64,000 nt of DNA from Granulicella mallensis (GCF_014203225.1 NZ_JACHIO010000005.1:62001-126000), one strand, 5' to 3'. Counted from the first letter of the stretch, positions 9,072 to 18,231 are shown. Numbers and translations: made by a program. Notes: generated from the sequence alone by a model not told the origin.

Positions 9072-9518
9072 TTAAGGCCGCAGAACAGGACCAGGTGCAA
9101 GTCTTGTTTGAATCTGAATATGAGAGACCAACATGCGATGAATCGGACATCTGCCGGCTACGTCGAACAATCGGCGTTGTTGCTCTTCCGACAGATCCCC
9201 GGTGAGAGAAATCTCCATTTCAATTTGGTCCACCATGACAATCTTCGCGCCAGATTCAGCGATATTCTCAGCAAGAACTCGCGAGTATGACAAGGCGGCC
9301 TGTACCCCCTGAAGAGGCCACTGATTTCTCTCTGCGTACATTTGAACAGTGATGGTGGCGCACGCTCCCAGGGAGGCCATGAGAAGCTCGTTCGCGTTGG
9401 GACCTACATCATTGCCCCCTATTTCAGGAGGTTCGTCGGACCGTAAGACATGAGGGCCAATGGTGATGTTCTGAGCGTATTTCTGAGATTCGGATTTTAC
9501 GAATACATTTCTGGACAT
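9072..9518 (-). CDS. OsmC-family protein (thiol peroxidase fold)
   Basis: 148 residues. The two family cysteines are present: Cys53 in MASLGACATITVQMYAE and Cys124 in VAGRCPIHRML, with the glutamate-containing helix between. OsmC/Ohr proteins reduce organic hydroperoxides or serve as related thiol enzymes in the cytoplasm. I chose ATG 9518 (MSRNVFV) because GGAG lies upstream and the longer frame overlaps mdcH without homology. It starts 28 bases after mdcH ends, on the same strand, so it is probably the last gene of the malonate decarboxylase transcript. Why an OsmC protein should travel with that operon is not obvious. Confidence 0.85.
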   Translation of the reverse strand: MSRNVFVKSESQKYAQNITIGPHVLRSDEPPEIGGNDVGPNANELLMASLGACATITVQMYAERNQWPLQGVQAALSYSRVLAENIAESGAKIVMVDQIEMEISLTGDLSEEQQRRLFDVAGRCPIHRMLVSHIQIQTRLAPGPVLRP

Positions 9519-9546
9519 AGTCTCTACTCCTACATATAGAAGATCT

Positions 9547-10479
9547 CTACGTGTTGGCTTCCTCTTGTTGGGCCAGGCGCAAGACTCTGGACAGCACGGC
9601 TGCTTTGACCGGCACTGAATTGACTCCGGAGAGGTTCTCGTTAGCAAGGTCGCTGAGCGTATGTCCAGGAGGCATCTCGAAAAAAAGATTGCAGCCTAGC
9701 TCCTGCAGAACTGTTGTTGCATCATGCCAGCGGACTCCGTGAGCAATACTATTTACCAGATCATGCGCAACCAGTTCCTTTGTGCGCATGGCTCGAGCGT
9801 TTACGTTTCCGACATAAGTCATTTGTGGTGCAGTCAGGTTCATCGCGGAAATTCGCTTCCCCAGGAGATCCGCCACAGGCTGGAGTAAGGGGCAATGCGA
9901 AGGAACCGAAACATGCAGCCGTACTGCTTTGCCGGCGCCTTGGCGAAGAGCTTCGTCCAATACCCGATCCATTGCCGGGTTAGAGCCGGCAACGACAATC
10001 TGGCGCGGAGCATTGATGTTCCCAACGAATACCGGGGTTTGTTCTGAAGTGATGGCACGTACGATGGCCTCGACCTGACATTCAGTGAGACCCACGATGG
10101 CCGAAAGACCATAGCCTGTGGGATAGAGCTTTGCCATCTCCTTCGCGCGCAGGCTTACCAGCTCAACTCCGTCTCGCAACTCCAGAACGCCAGCGGTCAC
10201 AGCAGCGGCAAATGCGCCGACGGAGAGACCGGCTACCGCCGCGGGCCGGACGCCTTCGGCGATAAGCGCGCGGGCCGTAGCAACCCCCGCAGCGAACAAT
10301 GCAAGTTGTACAGCGTCGGTAAATTCGAGACACCGCTCGTTGTCGAGATCGCGTACATCAAAATGGAGTGCTTCACTGATTTCGTCGAGCGTACGGATGG
10401 CCGCAGGATGATCCAGCAGATGGTGGAGCATTCCGGATGACTGCGTTCCCTGCCCGGGAAAGATAAAGGCGACGCTCAT
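9547..10479 (-). CDS. mdcH: Malonate decarboxylase epsilon subunit (malonyl-CoA:ACP transacylase)
   Basis: 310 residues, an FabD-like acyltransferase. Visible are IFPGQGTQ at the N-terminus, nucleophile Ser86 in GLSVGAF (FabD has GHSxG), the catalytic-His region PSHCPLLQP near 195, and the GNVNARAM segment. In the biotin-independent malonate decarboxylase, MdcH loads malonyl onto the MdcC acyl carrier protein to start the cycle. Its ATG overlaps the stop of the mdcG fragment (ATGA, 10476-10479). Order and strand place it in the mdc operon. Confidence 0.88.
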   Translation of the reverse strand: MSVAFIFPGQGTQSSGMLHHLLDHPAAIRTLDEISEALHFDVRDLDNERCLEFTDAVQLALFAAGVATARALIAEGVRPAAVAGLSVGAFAAAVTAGVLELRDGVELVSLRAKEMAKLYPTGYGLSAIVGLTECQVEAIVRAITSEQTPVFVGNINAPRQIVVAGSNPAMDRVLDEALRQGAGKAVRLHVSVPSHCPLLQPVADLLGKRISAMNLTAPQMTYVGNVNARAMRTKELVAHDLVNSIAHGVRWHDATTVLQELGCNLFFEMPPGHTLSDLANENLSGVNSVPVKAAVLSRVLRLAQQEEANT

Positions 10480-10637
10480 CGGGAAGTCACCACGGCGTGA
10501 GGCCGCTCAGTCCAAGGGCATGAAGTGAGTGTCTCTCTCACCCACAAGGGCTCAGTCGCGAAGCCGTCAGAGAGAAACTCCGGACGAATCTGCAGTAGGT
10601 CGTGTACCCGCGAGTTGTCGATTTCTGAAATCTGCAT
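10476..10637 (-). pseudogene. mdcG: mdcG 5' fragment (holo-ACP synthase of malonate decarboxylase), truncated
   Basis: A 53-codon frame sits exactly where mdcG is expected, between the transporter gene and mdcH. It begins MQISEIDNSRVHDLLQI and continues PLWVRETL and PHAVVTSR, matching the N-terminal pattern of MdcG (PHDL...WV...L...PVVVRR). The remaining ~150 residues of the phosphoribosyl-dephospho-CoA transferase, including its catalytic region, are absent: the frame ends at a TGA that overlaps the mdcH ATG. It looks like an in-operon deletion that kept coupling to mdcH. A short-peptide function is possible but unlikely. Confidence 0.6.
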
Positions 10638-10649
10638 GCGCCACTTACC

Positions 10650-11597
10650 TCAGCCAAGATGGTTTACGATCACGATCCAGGCAGCCAGCGTGCCCACCCC
10701 AATCACGTACGAAGCAATCAGGCTGGAGCTGGCGAGCCTGGGGCTTGAGTCAAAGTCCCTGCCAAACACAACACCAAAGAAGCCACAGGGCATGGCGCTG
10801 ATCAGGGTCACGTAACGCATCTGGTCAATCGAGAGATGGATAAGCATGGCAATTCCGATAGCAAGGGCCGGCTGGATCGCATTCTTAAAAAAGACTGCAA
10901 GGAGTGTGCCTCCCCGGATCTCGATTTTTTGGGCAGAGACGACCAGACCGGTAAGGAGGAGAGCAGAACCGTCGGCCGCCGATCCCATCACAGCGAAAGA
11001 TCGATCAACGTAGGAAGGAAGGTTCAAGCCGGCACAAGAGAACGCCATTCCGAGCAGGGGAGCATAAACAATAGGTTTCTTGAAGGAACGGATCAAGGAA
11101 ATGCCAATATGCGTTAACGCAGAAGCTCCGCCGGAGTCGCGCCGGCTTCCTTCAAGAATTGCCAGCGTAATTGGAGAAACGGTGATGGATCCGATTGCGA
11201 TAGATGTTGCCACCGTAACCGCGGCTCGTGGACCAAAGACAGATGCGAGCAATGGCAGGCCTACCGCCGCCACGTTTGGAAAGCCAAGGGTCAGGGCAAC
11301 CACTGAGCTATCAGATACGGAAAGACCTTCTCTGGAGTGAGTCCAAAAGAAACTGACCGCATACAAAACAACATAAACAATGGCCAGCACGAGAGCAGTA
11401 GAGGCCTGCTCACGCAACGCCGCCCGCGGTGTTCTGGCAATAGCCAGGAAAAGCGAAGAAGGAACGGCGACGCTCATCACGAAGGTGATAAGCGTCTTGA
11501 TATTTTGATTGTCCATCATGCCGCGAAGTCCCGCGACATAGCCAAGAATCAGGCCGAAAAAGATAGGCACCAAAGCGTTGGCAAGCACCTTGGTCAT
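10650..11597 (-). CDS. mdcF: AEC-family transporter, malonate transporter type
   Basis: 315 residues with about ten hydrophobic segments, typical of the auxin efflux carrier family: N-terminal LVPIFFGLILGYVAGLRG, a central LGFPNVAAVGLPLL with the conserved Asn-Pro-like break, and a second five-helix half from KKPIVYAPLLGMAF. MdcF of Klebsiella-type operons belongs to this family and imports malonate. I chose the ATG at 11597, one base after the mdcE stop; the longer frame only overlaps mdcE. It lies inside the mdc operon, which supports the malonate assignment. Confidence 0.82.
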   Translation of the reverse strand: MTKVLANALVPIFFGLILGYVAGLRGMMDNQNIKTLITFVMSVAVPSSLFLAIARTPRAALREQASTALVLAIVYVVLYAVSFFWTHSREGLSVSDSSVVALTLGFPNVAAVGLPLLASVFGPRAAVTVATSIAIGSITVSPITLAILEGSRRDSGGASALTHIGISLIRSFKKPIVYAPLLGMAFSCAGLNLPSYVDRSFAVMGSAADGSALLLTGLVVSAQKIEIRGGTLLAVFFKNAIQPALAIGIAMLIHLSIDQMRYVTLISAMPCGFFGVVFGRDFDSSPRLASSSLIASYVIGVGTLAAWIVIVNHLG

Positions 11598-11598
11598 G

Positions 11599-12423
11599 TC
11601 ATACCCCGCTCCACTGCTTTTCCATGTATGCACGAGCCGCCAATCCTGCCTTGCGCATCTCTCGTGCACCCTTGGATTCGAGTCGGTTGCGAAGATCCGT
11701 TGACCCCGCTCGCGCATCCGCAATTGCATCGATCAGTTCTTTTTGGATTTGTGCCACTGTGGCCGGCGCAGGAGTGTCGGGATCTTGGATGTGCAGCAGT
11801 TTGTGGAGAAGGCCGAGCCGAGCGTAGTCGCGTACGTCATACGACATTGGAGGAACCTCATGGCCGAGCCGGTCAAGGTCCGCAACCGATCGAAGCGTGA
11901 TGCGGGCGGCTGCTTCTTTGTGCATAGCGTGGATCACAACATCGTCATCATCAAAAGCGAGAATGCGGTTGGCCTGGTAGCCATGTGTCAGGAAGCCTCC
12001 AGAGAAAGCGTGCCCCACAATCAGAGTGATGACCGGATGTCCCTTTATACGCGCAGAGGCGTAGGCATCAGCCGCAGTCGCTGCGGCCAGAAAGATAGCA
12101 GCTGTCTCTTCGCGGCGGCCATAGGCCTGGCTCTTCACGTCTACGATGGCGACGATGGGTCTCTTCTTCAGGTTCTCGCCGTGATCGATGACCTCACGCA
12201 CACGAGTTGCCAGAGTATAGGCCTCCTCGAGGCCCACCTCACCGCGCCGAACACATGGAAAGCGGGCTTTCGGATCCGGTACAACGCAGAGAAATCGCGC
12301 TGTGTCTTCGCCGAGCTCGGTATCCGCTGTAAGTACGGACCCGGGATCACCACCCATGGGCGAATCCACACCGGTTAACGCCTGGAACCATGCCTTGCCG
12401 CGGAGTCCCACCTGCTTATTCAT
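11599..12423 (-). CDS. mdcE: Malonate decarboxylase gamma subunit (carboxytransferase/decarboxylase)
   Basis: 274 residues of the crotonase-like carboxyltransferase fold. Recognisable stretches are GLRGKAWFQALTG at the start, RPIVAIVDVKSQAYGRREE, and the oxyanion-hole region VGHAFSGGFLTHGYQ. With MdcD it decarboxylates malonyl-S-ACP to acetyl-S-ACP in the cytoplasm. Its start overlaps the mdcD stop by 4 bases (translational coupling), and its stop is one base before mdcF. Confidence 0.9.
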   Translation of the reverse strand: MNKQVGLRGKAWFQALTGVDSPMGGDPGSVLTADTELGEDTARFLCVVPDPKARFPCVRRGEVGLEEAYTLATRVREVIDHGENLKKRPIVAIVDVKSQAYGRREETAAIFLAAATAADAYASARIKGHPVITLIVGHAFSGGFLTHGYQANRILAFDDDDVVIHAMHKEAAARITLRSVADLDRLGHEVPPMSYDVRDYARLGLLHKLLHIQDPDTPAPATVAQIQKELIDAIADARAGSTDLRNRLESKGAREMRKAGLAARAYMEKQWSGV

Positions 12424-13304
12424 CGCGCACTCCCTTCTTTTGCCTTGGCTTGTTTGCTATCCCAACGTTTTCTCAGAGTGAGTGGCTCGATCTGCTGTGA
12501 GGTGTCAAGTGCCGCAATGCGGTCGCGATAGAGGTCAATCTGCTGGCTACGATGCACGGCGGGCAGCCCAGCTTTTAGGCACCGCTGGACGGCTGCGGCA
12601 ATCTCCTTCGCATCGTCCTGGAGGAGTTCATCGGCAACACCCATACCCACACGCTGTTCACCTCCAAAGATTGCCCAGATGAGCGCACGATCCGAGGAGT
12701 CGAATTCCTCGATTCCGGACTCCTGCTCAATCACCTCTGCACCGTTCAGGCCAAGTCGAGCTTCCCGCGTCATAAGGATGTAGCTCGAAATCCCCGCGAC
12801 GAGGGACATGCCGCCGAAGCATCCGACGGTTCCCGCAATCACGGTGATGATCGGGGCATACTGCCGTAGCGCAAAGATCGATGCCATCACTTCAGAAATC
12901 GCCGCAAGTCCGAGGTTGGCTTCCTGCAGCCGTACGCCGCCAGTCTCAAGCAGCAACACAGCTGCTGTCTTTTTGCCGTTTTGCGAATCGCGCGTAGCCA
13001 GGTCGAGGGCAGCTGTCATCTTCGCTCCGGACACCTCGCCGATGCTGCCGGCCTGAAATCCCCCTTCGAGCGCAATGACTACAGAGGACTGGCCGGCGAT
13101 TGTACCCTTGAGCACGACGCACCCGTCGTCGGATTGCGGTGCGATGCTTTGCATGGGGAGCCATGGGGACTCGATACGATCGAAGGGGCCGACAAGTTCC
13201 CGCCAGGAACCAGGGTCCATCAGAGCCTGCGCCCTCTCTCTTGCCTCCAACTCGATGAAGCTTTCCCGAGTGACAAATGCCGGAATGACAGTCGCGATGC
13301 TCAT
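12420..13304 (-). CDS. mdcD: Malonate decarboxylase beta subunit
   Basis: 294 residues, carboxyltransferase beta-like. Motifs include SFIELEARERAQALMDPGS at the N-terminus, the GGVRLQEANLGL segment near 125, and AGTVGCFGGMSL near 158, which forms part of the acyl-thioester pocket. It pairs with MdcE for the decarboxylation step. ATG overlaps the mdcC stop by 4 bases and its own stop overlaps the mdcE start by 4 bases, so C-D-E are tightly coupled. Confidence 0.9.
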   Translation of the reverse strand: MSIATVIPAFVTRESFIELEARERAQALMDPGSWRELVGPFDRIESPWLPMQSIAPQSDDGCVVLKGTIAGQSSVVIALEGGFQAGSIGEVSGAKMTAALDLATRDSQNGKKTAAVLLLETGGVRLQEANLGLAAISEVMASIFALRQYAPIITVIAGTVGCFGGMSLVAGISSYILMTREARLGLNGAEVIEQESGIEEFDSSDRALIWAIFGGEQRVGMGVADELLQDDAKEIAAAVQRCLKAGLPAVHRSQQIDLYRDRIAALDTSQQIEPLTLRKRWDSKQAKAKEGSAR

Positions 13305-13597
13305 TGTTCGATTACCTCCACAGCCTGTTCGAGCCGTAGCATCACGCTGCCGGGCGTGGCTCCAGCATCATTGATATGAATGCGAACAGCGCCATCGAAT
13401 CTCGCAAAGAAACGATCCAATACTGCCTTCCAGCTGCTTCCAAATCCATTGACGCTGGTCTGAATCGATACATGGGCCGACCCGGTTTCTGCAGGTTCCA
13501 TGAGAACCTCCATATCGCCAGATCCGACGACACCGACATGTGCCTTTTTGCTAACCCGTCGGTTCGCCGAGGGATAATCGAATTTAAGCTGCTCCAT
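13301..13597 (-). CDS. mdcC: Malonate decarboxylase acyl carrier protein (delta subunit)
   Basis: 98 residues, the usual MdcC length. Ser26 in VGVVGSGDMEVL is the expected attachment point for the 2'-(5''-phosphoribosyl)-3'-dephospho-CoA arm. I chose ATG 13597 because GGGAGGAAAG precedes it; the longer frame runs antisense-free into mdcB without homology. It overlaps the 3' end of mdcB by 14 bases. Activation of this protein normally needs MdcB plus MdcG, and mdcG is only a fragment here. Confidence 0.88.
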   Translation of the reverse strand: MEQLKFDYPSANRRVSKKAHVGVVGSGDMEVLMEPAETGSAHVSIQTSVNGFGSSWKAVLDRFFARFDGAVRIHINDAGATPGSVMLRLEQAVEVIEQ

Positions 13598-14504
13598 CTC
13601 TTTCCTCCCATTTACCCTGGTTTTTTCGGACTTCACATGAGTGGCGCTCGACACGATCCAGGAAGATGGTCGCGGCCAGTAAGTCGGCGCTTCCCCCTGG
13701 CGACACATGCCTCGCGACCAGCTCCCGATCGAGATTGCGCATCTCGTCTTGCCCGTTTGAACTGCTGGATCCGCCTGCAAGGAGAACGGCTCGTGCACCC
13801 GATTTTGTGGCCTGCAAAGCTTCAACACCTCCACGATAGAGAACGCAGGTGTCGTCCAGATGAGACATGATGCTGAACAGCGCATCGAGCCGGCAGACCG
13901 ATTCCTGAAAGCCCGCGGCCTGTTGCCTACGCAGCGCGGGAAGGCCATGATTTATGACGTGAGGAAAATCGTTCGCAGCTTCTCCCCGAGCACCGGGGAC
14001 GCCATAACGGTTGCGAGCGATGTCACCGTGAGTAAGCAGCTCAGGTTGAGCCCGGTCCGGAAAGCGAGCAATGGAACCGGCGGCAGCGGCTATCTCTCGC
14101 GCCGCCTGCCCCTCTCTGTGCGCAGCTGCGGCGACAAGAAGACCGAGGATCCAAATGGCCCCCTTGTGCGAATTGCTCCCCCGGGTGGCTGCATACATCG
14201 CACACTCGGCATGGCGGCCAATCGCGGCAAGTTCCTGGCGCAGGCCTCGATTCAGCTCACGGCCTTCACTGACCAAACCCATCGCAGCAAAGTACGGTTC
14301 GAGGGCTGCCGCGGATCGCAACATCACTTCGAGCGACAGATCCTTGTGAGCTCCAGGACCGCGCCGGTCCACGAGCCCGGGCTTCGGTGTAAGTTCAGCC
14401 TCTTCCACTAAGGCCTCACGTGCTAGAGCAGCAAGCTGATCTGTACGTTTCAAGCTGTGCATACGCGCAGCAGGGTCGTTGGTGATAAAGACGCTTGTCT
14501 GCAT
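13584..14504 (-). CDS. mdcB: Triphosphoribosyl-dephospho-CoA synthase
   Basis: 306 residues of the CitG/MdcB family, which makes the prosthetic-group precursor from ATP and dephospho-CoA. Conserved stretches are EAELTPKPGLVDRRGPGAHKD near 35-55, the GSNSHKGAIW motif near 108, and LLTHGDIARNRYGV near 155. The ATG follows the mdcA stop directly (TAAATG). Its presence shows the operon kept the first step of cofactor synthesis even though mdcG is broken. Confidence 0.9.
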   Translation of the reverse strand: MQTSVFITNDPAARMHSLKRTDQLAALAREALVEEAELTPKPGLVDRRGPGAHKDLSLEVMLRSAAALEPYFAAMGLVSEGRELNRGLRQELAAIGRHAECAMYAATRGSNSHKGAIWILGLLVAAAAHREGQAAREIAAAAGSIARFPDRAQPELLTHGDIARNRYGVPGARGEAANDFPHVINHGLPALRRQQAAGFQESVCRLDALFSIMSHLDDTCVLYRGGVEALQATKSGARAVLLAGGSSSSNGQDEMRNLDRELVARHVSPGGSADLLAATIFLDRVERHSCEVRKNQGKWEERDGAA

Positions 14505-16157
14505 TTACCAACTCCTGAAACGCGCGGGTGGCTTGTACAGATCGCCCGACCAGGCAACCAGGTCTTCCATACTTCGCGCCGCGAGCAGCGAGCGCTTGGC
14601 GCTCAGCCGTTGCACACCGATGTCCTCGGGATAGGCGACGACACCTCTTCGCCGAAGAGCAGCAGTCTCCTCTGGTTTTGCACGAAGGCCAATCGGACTG
14701 ATTCCGGCTACAGCTGCAATTGCCCGCCGCCGCTCCTCGATTCCTTCAGTCTTGTAGAGGTATGCAATTCCTTCCTCGGTGACCACGTGACTGACGTCTT
14801 CTCCGTATATCATTACCGGCGCGATTGGCATCCCCGCTTTCCTGCCGACCTCGACAGCATCCAGGGTCTCGACAAACGCAGGCGTGTCTCCCTTCACGAA
14901 GGTCTCTACCGCCTGGACCACTATCTTCCGTCCACGGACCATGGGGCTTGGATCCGCTTTCAAATCAAGCCAGGCTGGACTCGCGTGGCGTCGACCGTGA
15001 GGATCGTGCCCCATGTTGGCCGCGCCACCATGGCCGGTGATCCGCCCAGCCGTTACGGTGGAGGAGTTGGCATCTCCGTCAAGCTGCAATGTAGACCCGA
15101 TGAAGGCATCGATTGCATACTGGCCCACGAGTTGACAGAGGACACGATTCGAACGCATGCTGCCATCGCTGCCGTTGAAGAAGATGTCGGGGCGAGCGCG
15201 AATGTAGTCACTCATCCCCACCTCGCTTCCGAAGCAGTGAATGCTTTTTATCCAGCCACTCTCAATCGCCGGAATCAAGGTCGGATGCGGGTTGATCGCC
15301 CAATGCTCGCAGATCTTTCCACGTAATCCGAGCGATTCACCATAGGTCGGCAGCAAGAGCTCAATCGCTGCGGTAGAGAAGCCGATGCCGTGATTAAGTG
15401 AGTGAACTTGGTGGCGCTCGTAGACGCCACGGATCACCATCATCCCCATGAGAATCTGAAGGTCGGTAATTTTCCGAGGATCCCTGGTAAAGAGCGGCTC
15501 GATCACATAGGGACGGTCTGATTCAACGACAACATCAATCCACGAAGACGGGATATCGACACGGGGAAGCTTGTCAACGATGCGGTTTACCTGCACAACA
15601 ACAATCCCATCGTGAAAGGCGGCCGACTCAACGATCACCGGCGTGTCTTCCGTGTTCGGTCCGGTGTATAAGTTGCCTTCCCTGTCCGCCTCTTCTGCGC
15701 ACACCAATACAACATTCGGCGTCAGATCGAGGAACAGACGAGCGTACAGCTCGACATATGTATGGATAGCGCCAATCTCAAGAACACCATCTTCGAGTAA
15801 CTGCGCTACACGGAGACCCAAGGCCGCAAAGGCAAAATCAACCTTCTTCGCTATTCCCAACTCAAAGAGGGTGAGGTGTTCCGGCCTGCTAATACTGGAG
15901 ATAATCAGATGCAGGTCATGCAGCTTTTTGGGATCGGCTTTGGCTAAAGAACGAGAAAGAAAGTCGGCCTGCTTTTGATTGTCGCCTTCGATCACGATGC
16001 GGTCACCAGACTGAATGAGTAGGTGCAGTGCATCGAGAATGCGATCCGCCTGCAATATCGGCCCATCCATCCATGTGCGGACGGCCTCCATTCGCCTTTT
16101 CTTTTCGGCGTGACGCGTAGACCAACTTCTCGTCACGGAAATCGCCTGAACACTCAT
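14505..16157 (-). CDS. mdcA: Malonate decarboxylase alpha subunit (acetyl-S-ACP:malonate ACP transferase)
   Basis: 550 residues, the usual MdcA size. It swaps acetyl for malonyl on the carrier protein. Recognisable parts are WMDGPILQADRILDALH near the N-terminus, IVVVQVNRIVDKLPRVDIP, YERHQVHSLNHGIGF, and GHGGAANMGHDPHGRRHASP near 375. First gene of the operon; GGGAGAG precedes the ATG. The upstream 460-base gap to the divergent GMC oxidoreductase carries a palindrome annotated separately. No mdcR or mdcY regulator gene is in the window. Confidence 0.92.
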   Translation of the reverse strand: MSVQAISVTRSWSTRHAEKKRRMEAVRTWMDGPILQADRILDALHLLIQSGDRIVIEGDNQKQADFLSRSLAKADPKKLHDLHLIISSISRPEHLTLFELGIAKKVDFAFAALGLRVAQLLEDGVLEIGAIHTYVELYARLFLDLTPNVVLVCAEEADREGNLYTGPNTEDTPVIVESAAFHDGIVVVQVNRIVDKLPRVDIPSSWIDVVVESDRPYVIEPLFTRDPRKITDLQILMGMMVIRGVYERHQVHSLNHGIGFSTAAIELLLPTYGESLGLRGKICEHWAINPHPTLIPAIESGWIKSIHCFGSEVGMSDYIRARPDIFFNGSDGSMRSNRVLCQLVGQYAIDAFIGSTLQLDGDANSSTVTAGRITGHGGAANMGHDPHGRRHASPAWLDLKADPSPMVRGRKIVVQAVETFVKGDTPAFVETLDAVEVGRKAGMPIAPVMIYGEDVSHVVTEEGIAYLYKTEGIEERRRAIAAVAGISPIGLRAKPEETAALRRRGVVAYPEDIGVQRLSAKRSLLAARSMEDLVAWSGDLYKPPARFRSW

Positions 16158-16241
16158 GGTCTCGCTCTCCCGTCATATCTATGATTGAGTGAATTCTAAG
16201 GAGAGAGATAAAGTTATGTCTTTCGCGATCTAACTGAATTT

Positions 16242-16261
16242 GCGAAATGTAACTATTTCAC
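16242..16261. promoter_or_regulatory. Candidate operator upstream of the mdc operon
   Basis: An imperfect inverted repeat, GCGAAAT-GTAACT-ATTTCAC, lies 85 bases upstream of mdcA in the 16158-16617 divergent gap. It has the size and spacing of a LysR- or GntR-type operator, the two regulator classes known for malonate operons. A nearby TTTCGC at 16221-16226 also pairs with GCGAAA. Otherwise I see no gene in this 460-base region. Confidence 0.35.
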
Positions 16262-16617
16262 AAAAGGAGTAAGTTGGGTCCCTAAATCGCAGTATGTCTT
16301 GCAAGAGGGCTGCTGCCGCTCCAATTCCCTACATAGGATCTCATTTAAATTCGCGACTAAACTAACAGCGATCGAACACCACTCAAACGCCCCGCTCCAT
16401 CGACCCGGGATTCTCCTTGTGGGTGGATTGAGCGGGTCAAGTCGTTGGCGGTAAATATAAAGTGTGGACCGAGAAGATCGGATCACACTTTGTTAAAGCT
16501 TTGTCGCTGCACGGCGGTCAGGCCTTGGTTACGGTTGCGCTGCTTGTAGCGGTAAGTCCAGGTGCGCAGTATGCTGGATCTCTATAGATAATGGAATAAA
16601 GCGAGGACGTTTTCCTG

Positions 16618-18231
16618 ATGGAACCATTTGAAATATCTGACTTGAATGCGAGTTTCTCGATACGAGTGGCTCAGAATCAGCAGCGGTTAGCTGAGAATAT
16701 GTTGAGCGCATACGACTTTGTGGTCTGTGGAGCTGGCAGTGCCGGTTCGGTCATAGCTCGACGACTTGCAGAGAATGAGAACGTGAAGGTACTGCTGCTG
16801 GAAGCGGGAGGAACTGATGATTTGCCTTCCTGCACAAATCCCAATCTGTGGCCGTCGACTCTCAAATCAGATCTCGCCTGGCAGTTTGAAACACAGCCAG
16901 AAAAGCATCTTCTAGGGCGCACCCTCCCATACCCAATGGGCAAGGTCCTTGGTGGAGGTTCCAGCATCAACGCGTGTGTATGGCTAGTAGGCCACAAGAG
17001 TGACTGGGACTTCTTCGCAGAATGTACCGGGGATCCGGCCTGGAGCCACGAAGCTGTCCGCAAACTATATCACCGGATCGAGGACTGGCGCGGAGAAGCC
17101 GATATTGATTACCGCGGACACAAGGGGCAGGTTTATATAACTCCCAATTCCAACGCACCTCTAGCACCCGCCTTTCTCGAAGCAGCAGTGGCTGCCGGAA
17201 TCCCACAATTCGACTCACAGAATGGTCCTTTGATGGAATCCGCTGGCGGTTGCTCGATAGCCGAATTGAATGCGCGTGATGGAAGCCGCCAGTCCATCTT
17301 TCGCTCTTACACCTATCCCATGATGGACCGTCCCAATCTGACCGTACTGACAAGGGCAATCGTCACGAAGATCCTCTTCTCTGACAACAAGGCAACAGGT
17401 GTGGAATTCATTCATCTGGGGAAAGTAGTCACTGTACAAGTGGGTGTAGAGGTTGTGGTGTCATCTGGAGCAATACAAACTCCAAAGCTGCTGATGCAGT
17501 CCGGAATTGGTCCACGCGACCAGCTCGTCCGCTTTGGTATACCTGTCATGAATCACCTGCCCGGTGTTGGCCAGAACCTCCAGGACCATCCGTTATCGGG
17601 TTGCCTCTGGGAAGCGCCGGAGGCCCCCAAATCGACTTCTGTGTTGACCCAGGCTATTGCCCTGTGGAAGAGCGCTCCTGAGAAACTTGCGCCGGACGTA
17701 GCTGCGTACCTGATTGCACGTCCTCTTGCCACCGAGAATGGAGGAGGTAGACCAAAGAATATGATCTGGGGAATTCGGTCAGCCGTGCTTCAGCCTCGAA
17801 GCCGGGGCCAACTGCTCTTGACCGGTCCGCATGCCACGGACGGCATGCGTATCGAGCCAAACCTCTTATCCGATCCCATGGACAGGATTGCTGCCCTCAC
17901 CGCCCTCAAGTTCTGTCGCGAATTAGGAAACTCACCTTCGATGCGAGCATTCTCTGGTTGCGAACTGGAACCCGGGAAGCTCGACGATACAGGCATGGAA
18001 GACTATCTCCAACGTACCGTACAAACTTTCTGGCACCAGAGTTCCACGGCAAAGATGGGTAAGGACGACATGTCGGTAGTCGGAGGTGACTTGTTGGTAC
18101 ATGGAATGCAGAGACTTCGAATTGCCGATGCTTCGGTGCTTCCCCGGATCACCACAGGCAACACGATGGCACCTTCCGTGGTGATTGGAGAGCGCGCAAG
18201 CGACGCCATACGAAGCTGCCATGGCGTATAA
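16618..18231 (+). CDS. GMC-family FAD oxidoreductase (choline dehydrogenase-like)
   Basis: 537 residues. The FAD-binding beta-alpha-beta is at about 30-65 (DFVVCGAGSAGSVIARRL ... LLLEAG). The GMC signatures are present: GKVLGGGSSINACVW near 107, SSGAIQTPKLLMQSGIG near 285, and catalytic His473 in TFWHQSSTAKMG. The C-terminus has RIADASVLPRITTGNTMAP. GMC enzymes oxidise alcohols to aldehydes or ketones; substrate unknown. Start is ATG 16618, with weak GAGGA upstream. A second in-frame ATG at 16699 (MLSAYDF) would remove a non-homologous 27-residue extension and may be the true start. No signal peptide seen. Divergent from the mdc operon. Confidence 0.88.
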   Translation: MEPFEISDLNASFSIRVAQNQQRLAENMLSAYDFVVCGAGSAGSVIARRLAENENVKVLLLEAGGTDDLPSCTNPNLWPSTLKSDLAWQFETQPEKHLLGRTLPYPMGKVLGGGSSINACVWLVGHKSDWDFFAECTGDPAWSHEAVRKLYHRIEDWRGEADIDYRGHKGQVYITPNSNAPLAPAFLEAAVAAGIPQFDSQNGPLMESAGGCSIAELNARDGSRQSIFRSYTYPMMDRPNLTVLTRAIVTKILFSDNKATGVEFIHLGKVVTVQVGVEVVVSSGAIQTPKLLMQSGIGPRDQLVRFGIPVMNHLPGVGQNLQDHPLSGCLWEAPEAPKSTSVLTQAIALWKSAPEKLAPDVAAYLIARPLATENGGGRPKNMIWGIRSAVLQPRSRGQLLLTGPHATDGMRIEPNLLSDPMDRIAALTALKFCRELGNSPSMRAFSGCELEPGKLDDTGMEDYLQRTVQTFWHQSSTAKMGKDDMSVVGGDLLVHGMQRLRIADASVLPRITTGNTMAPSVVIGERASDAIRSCHGV

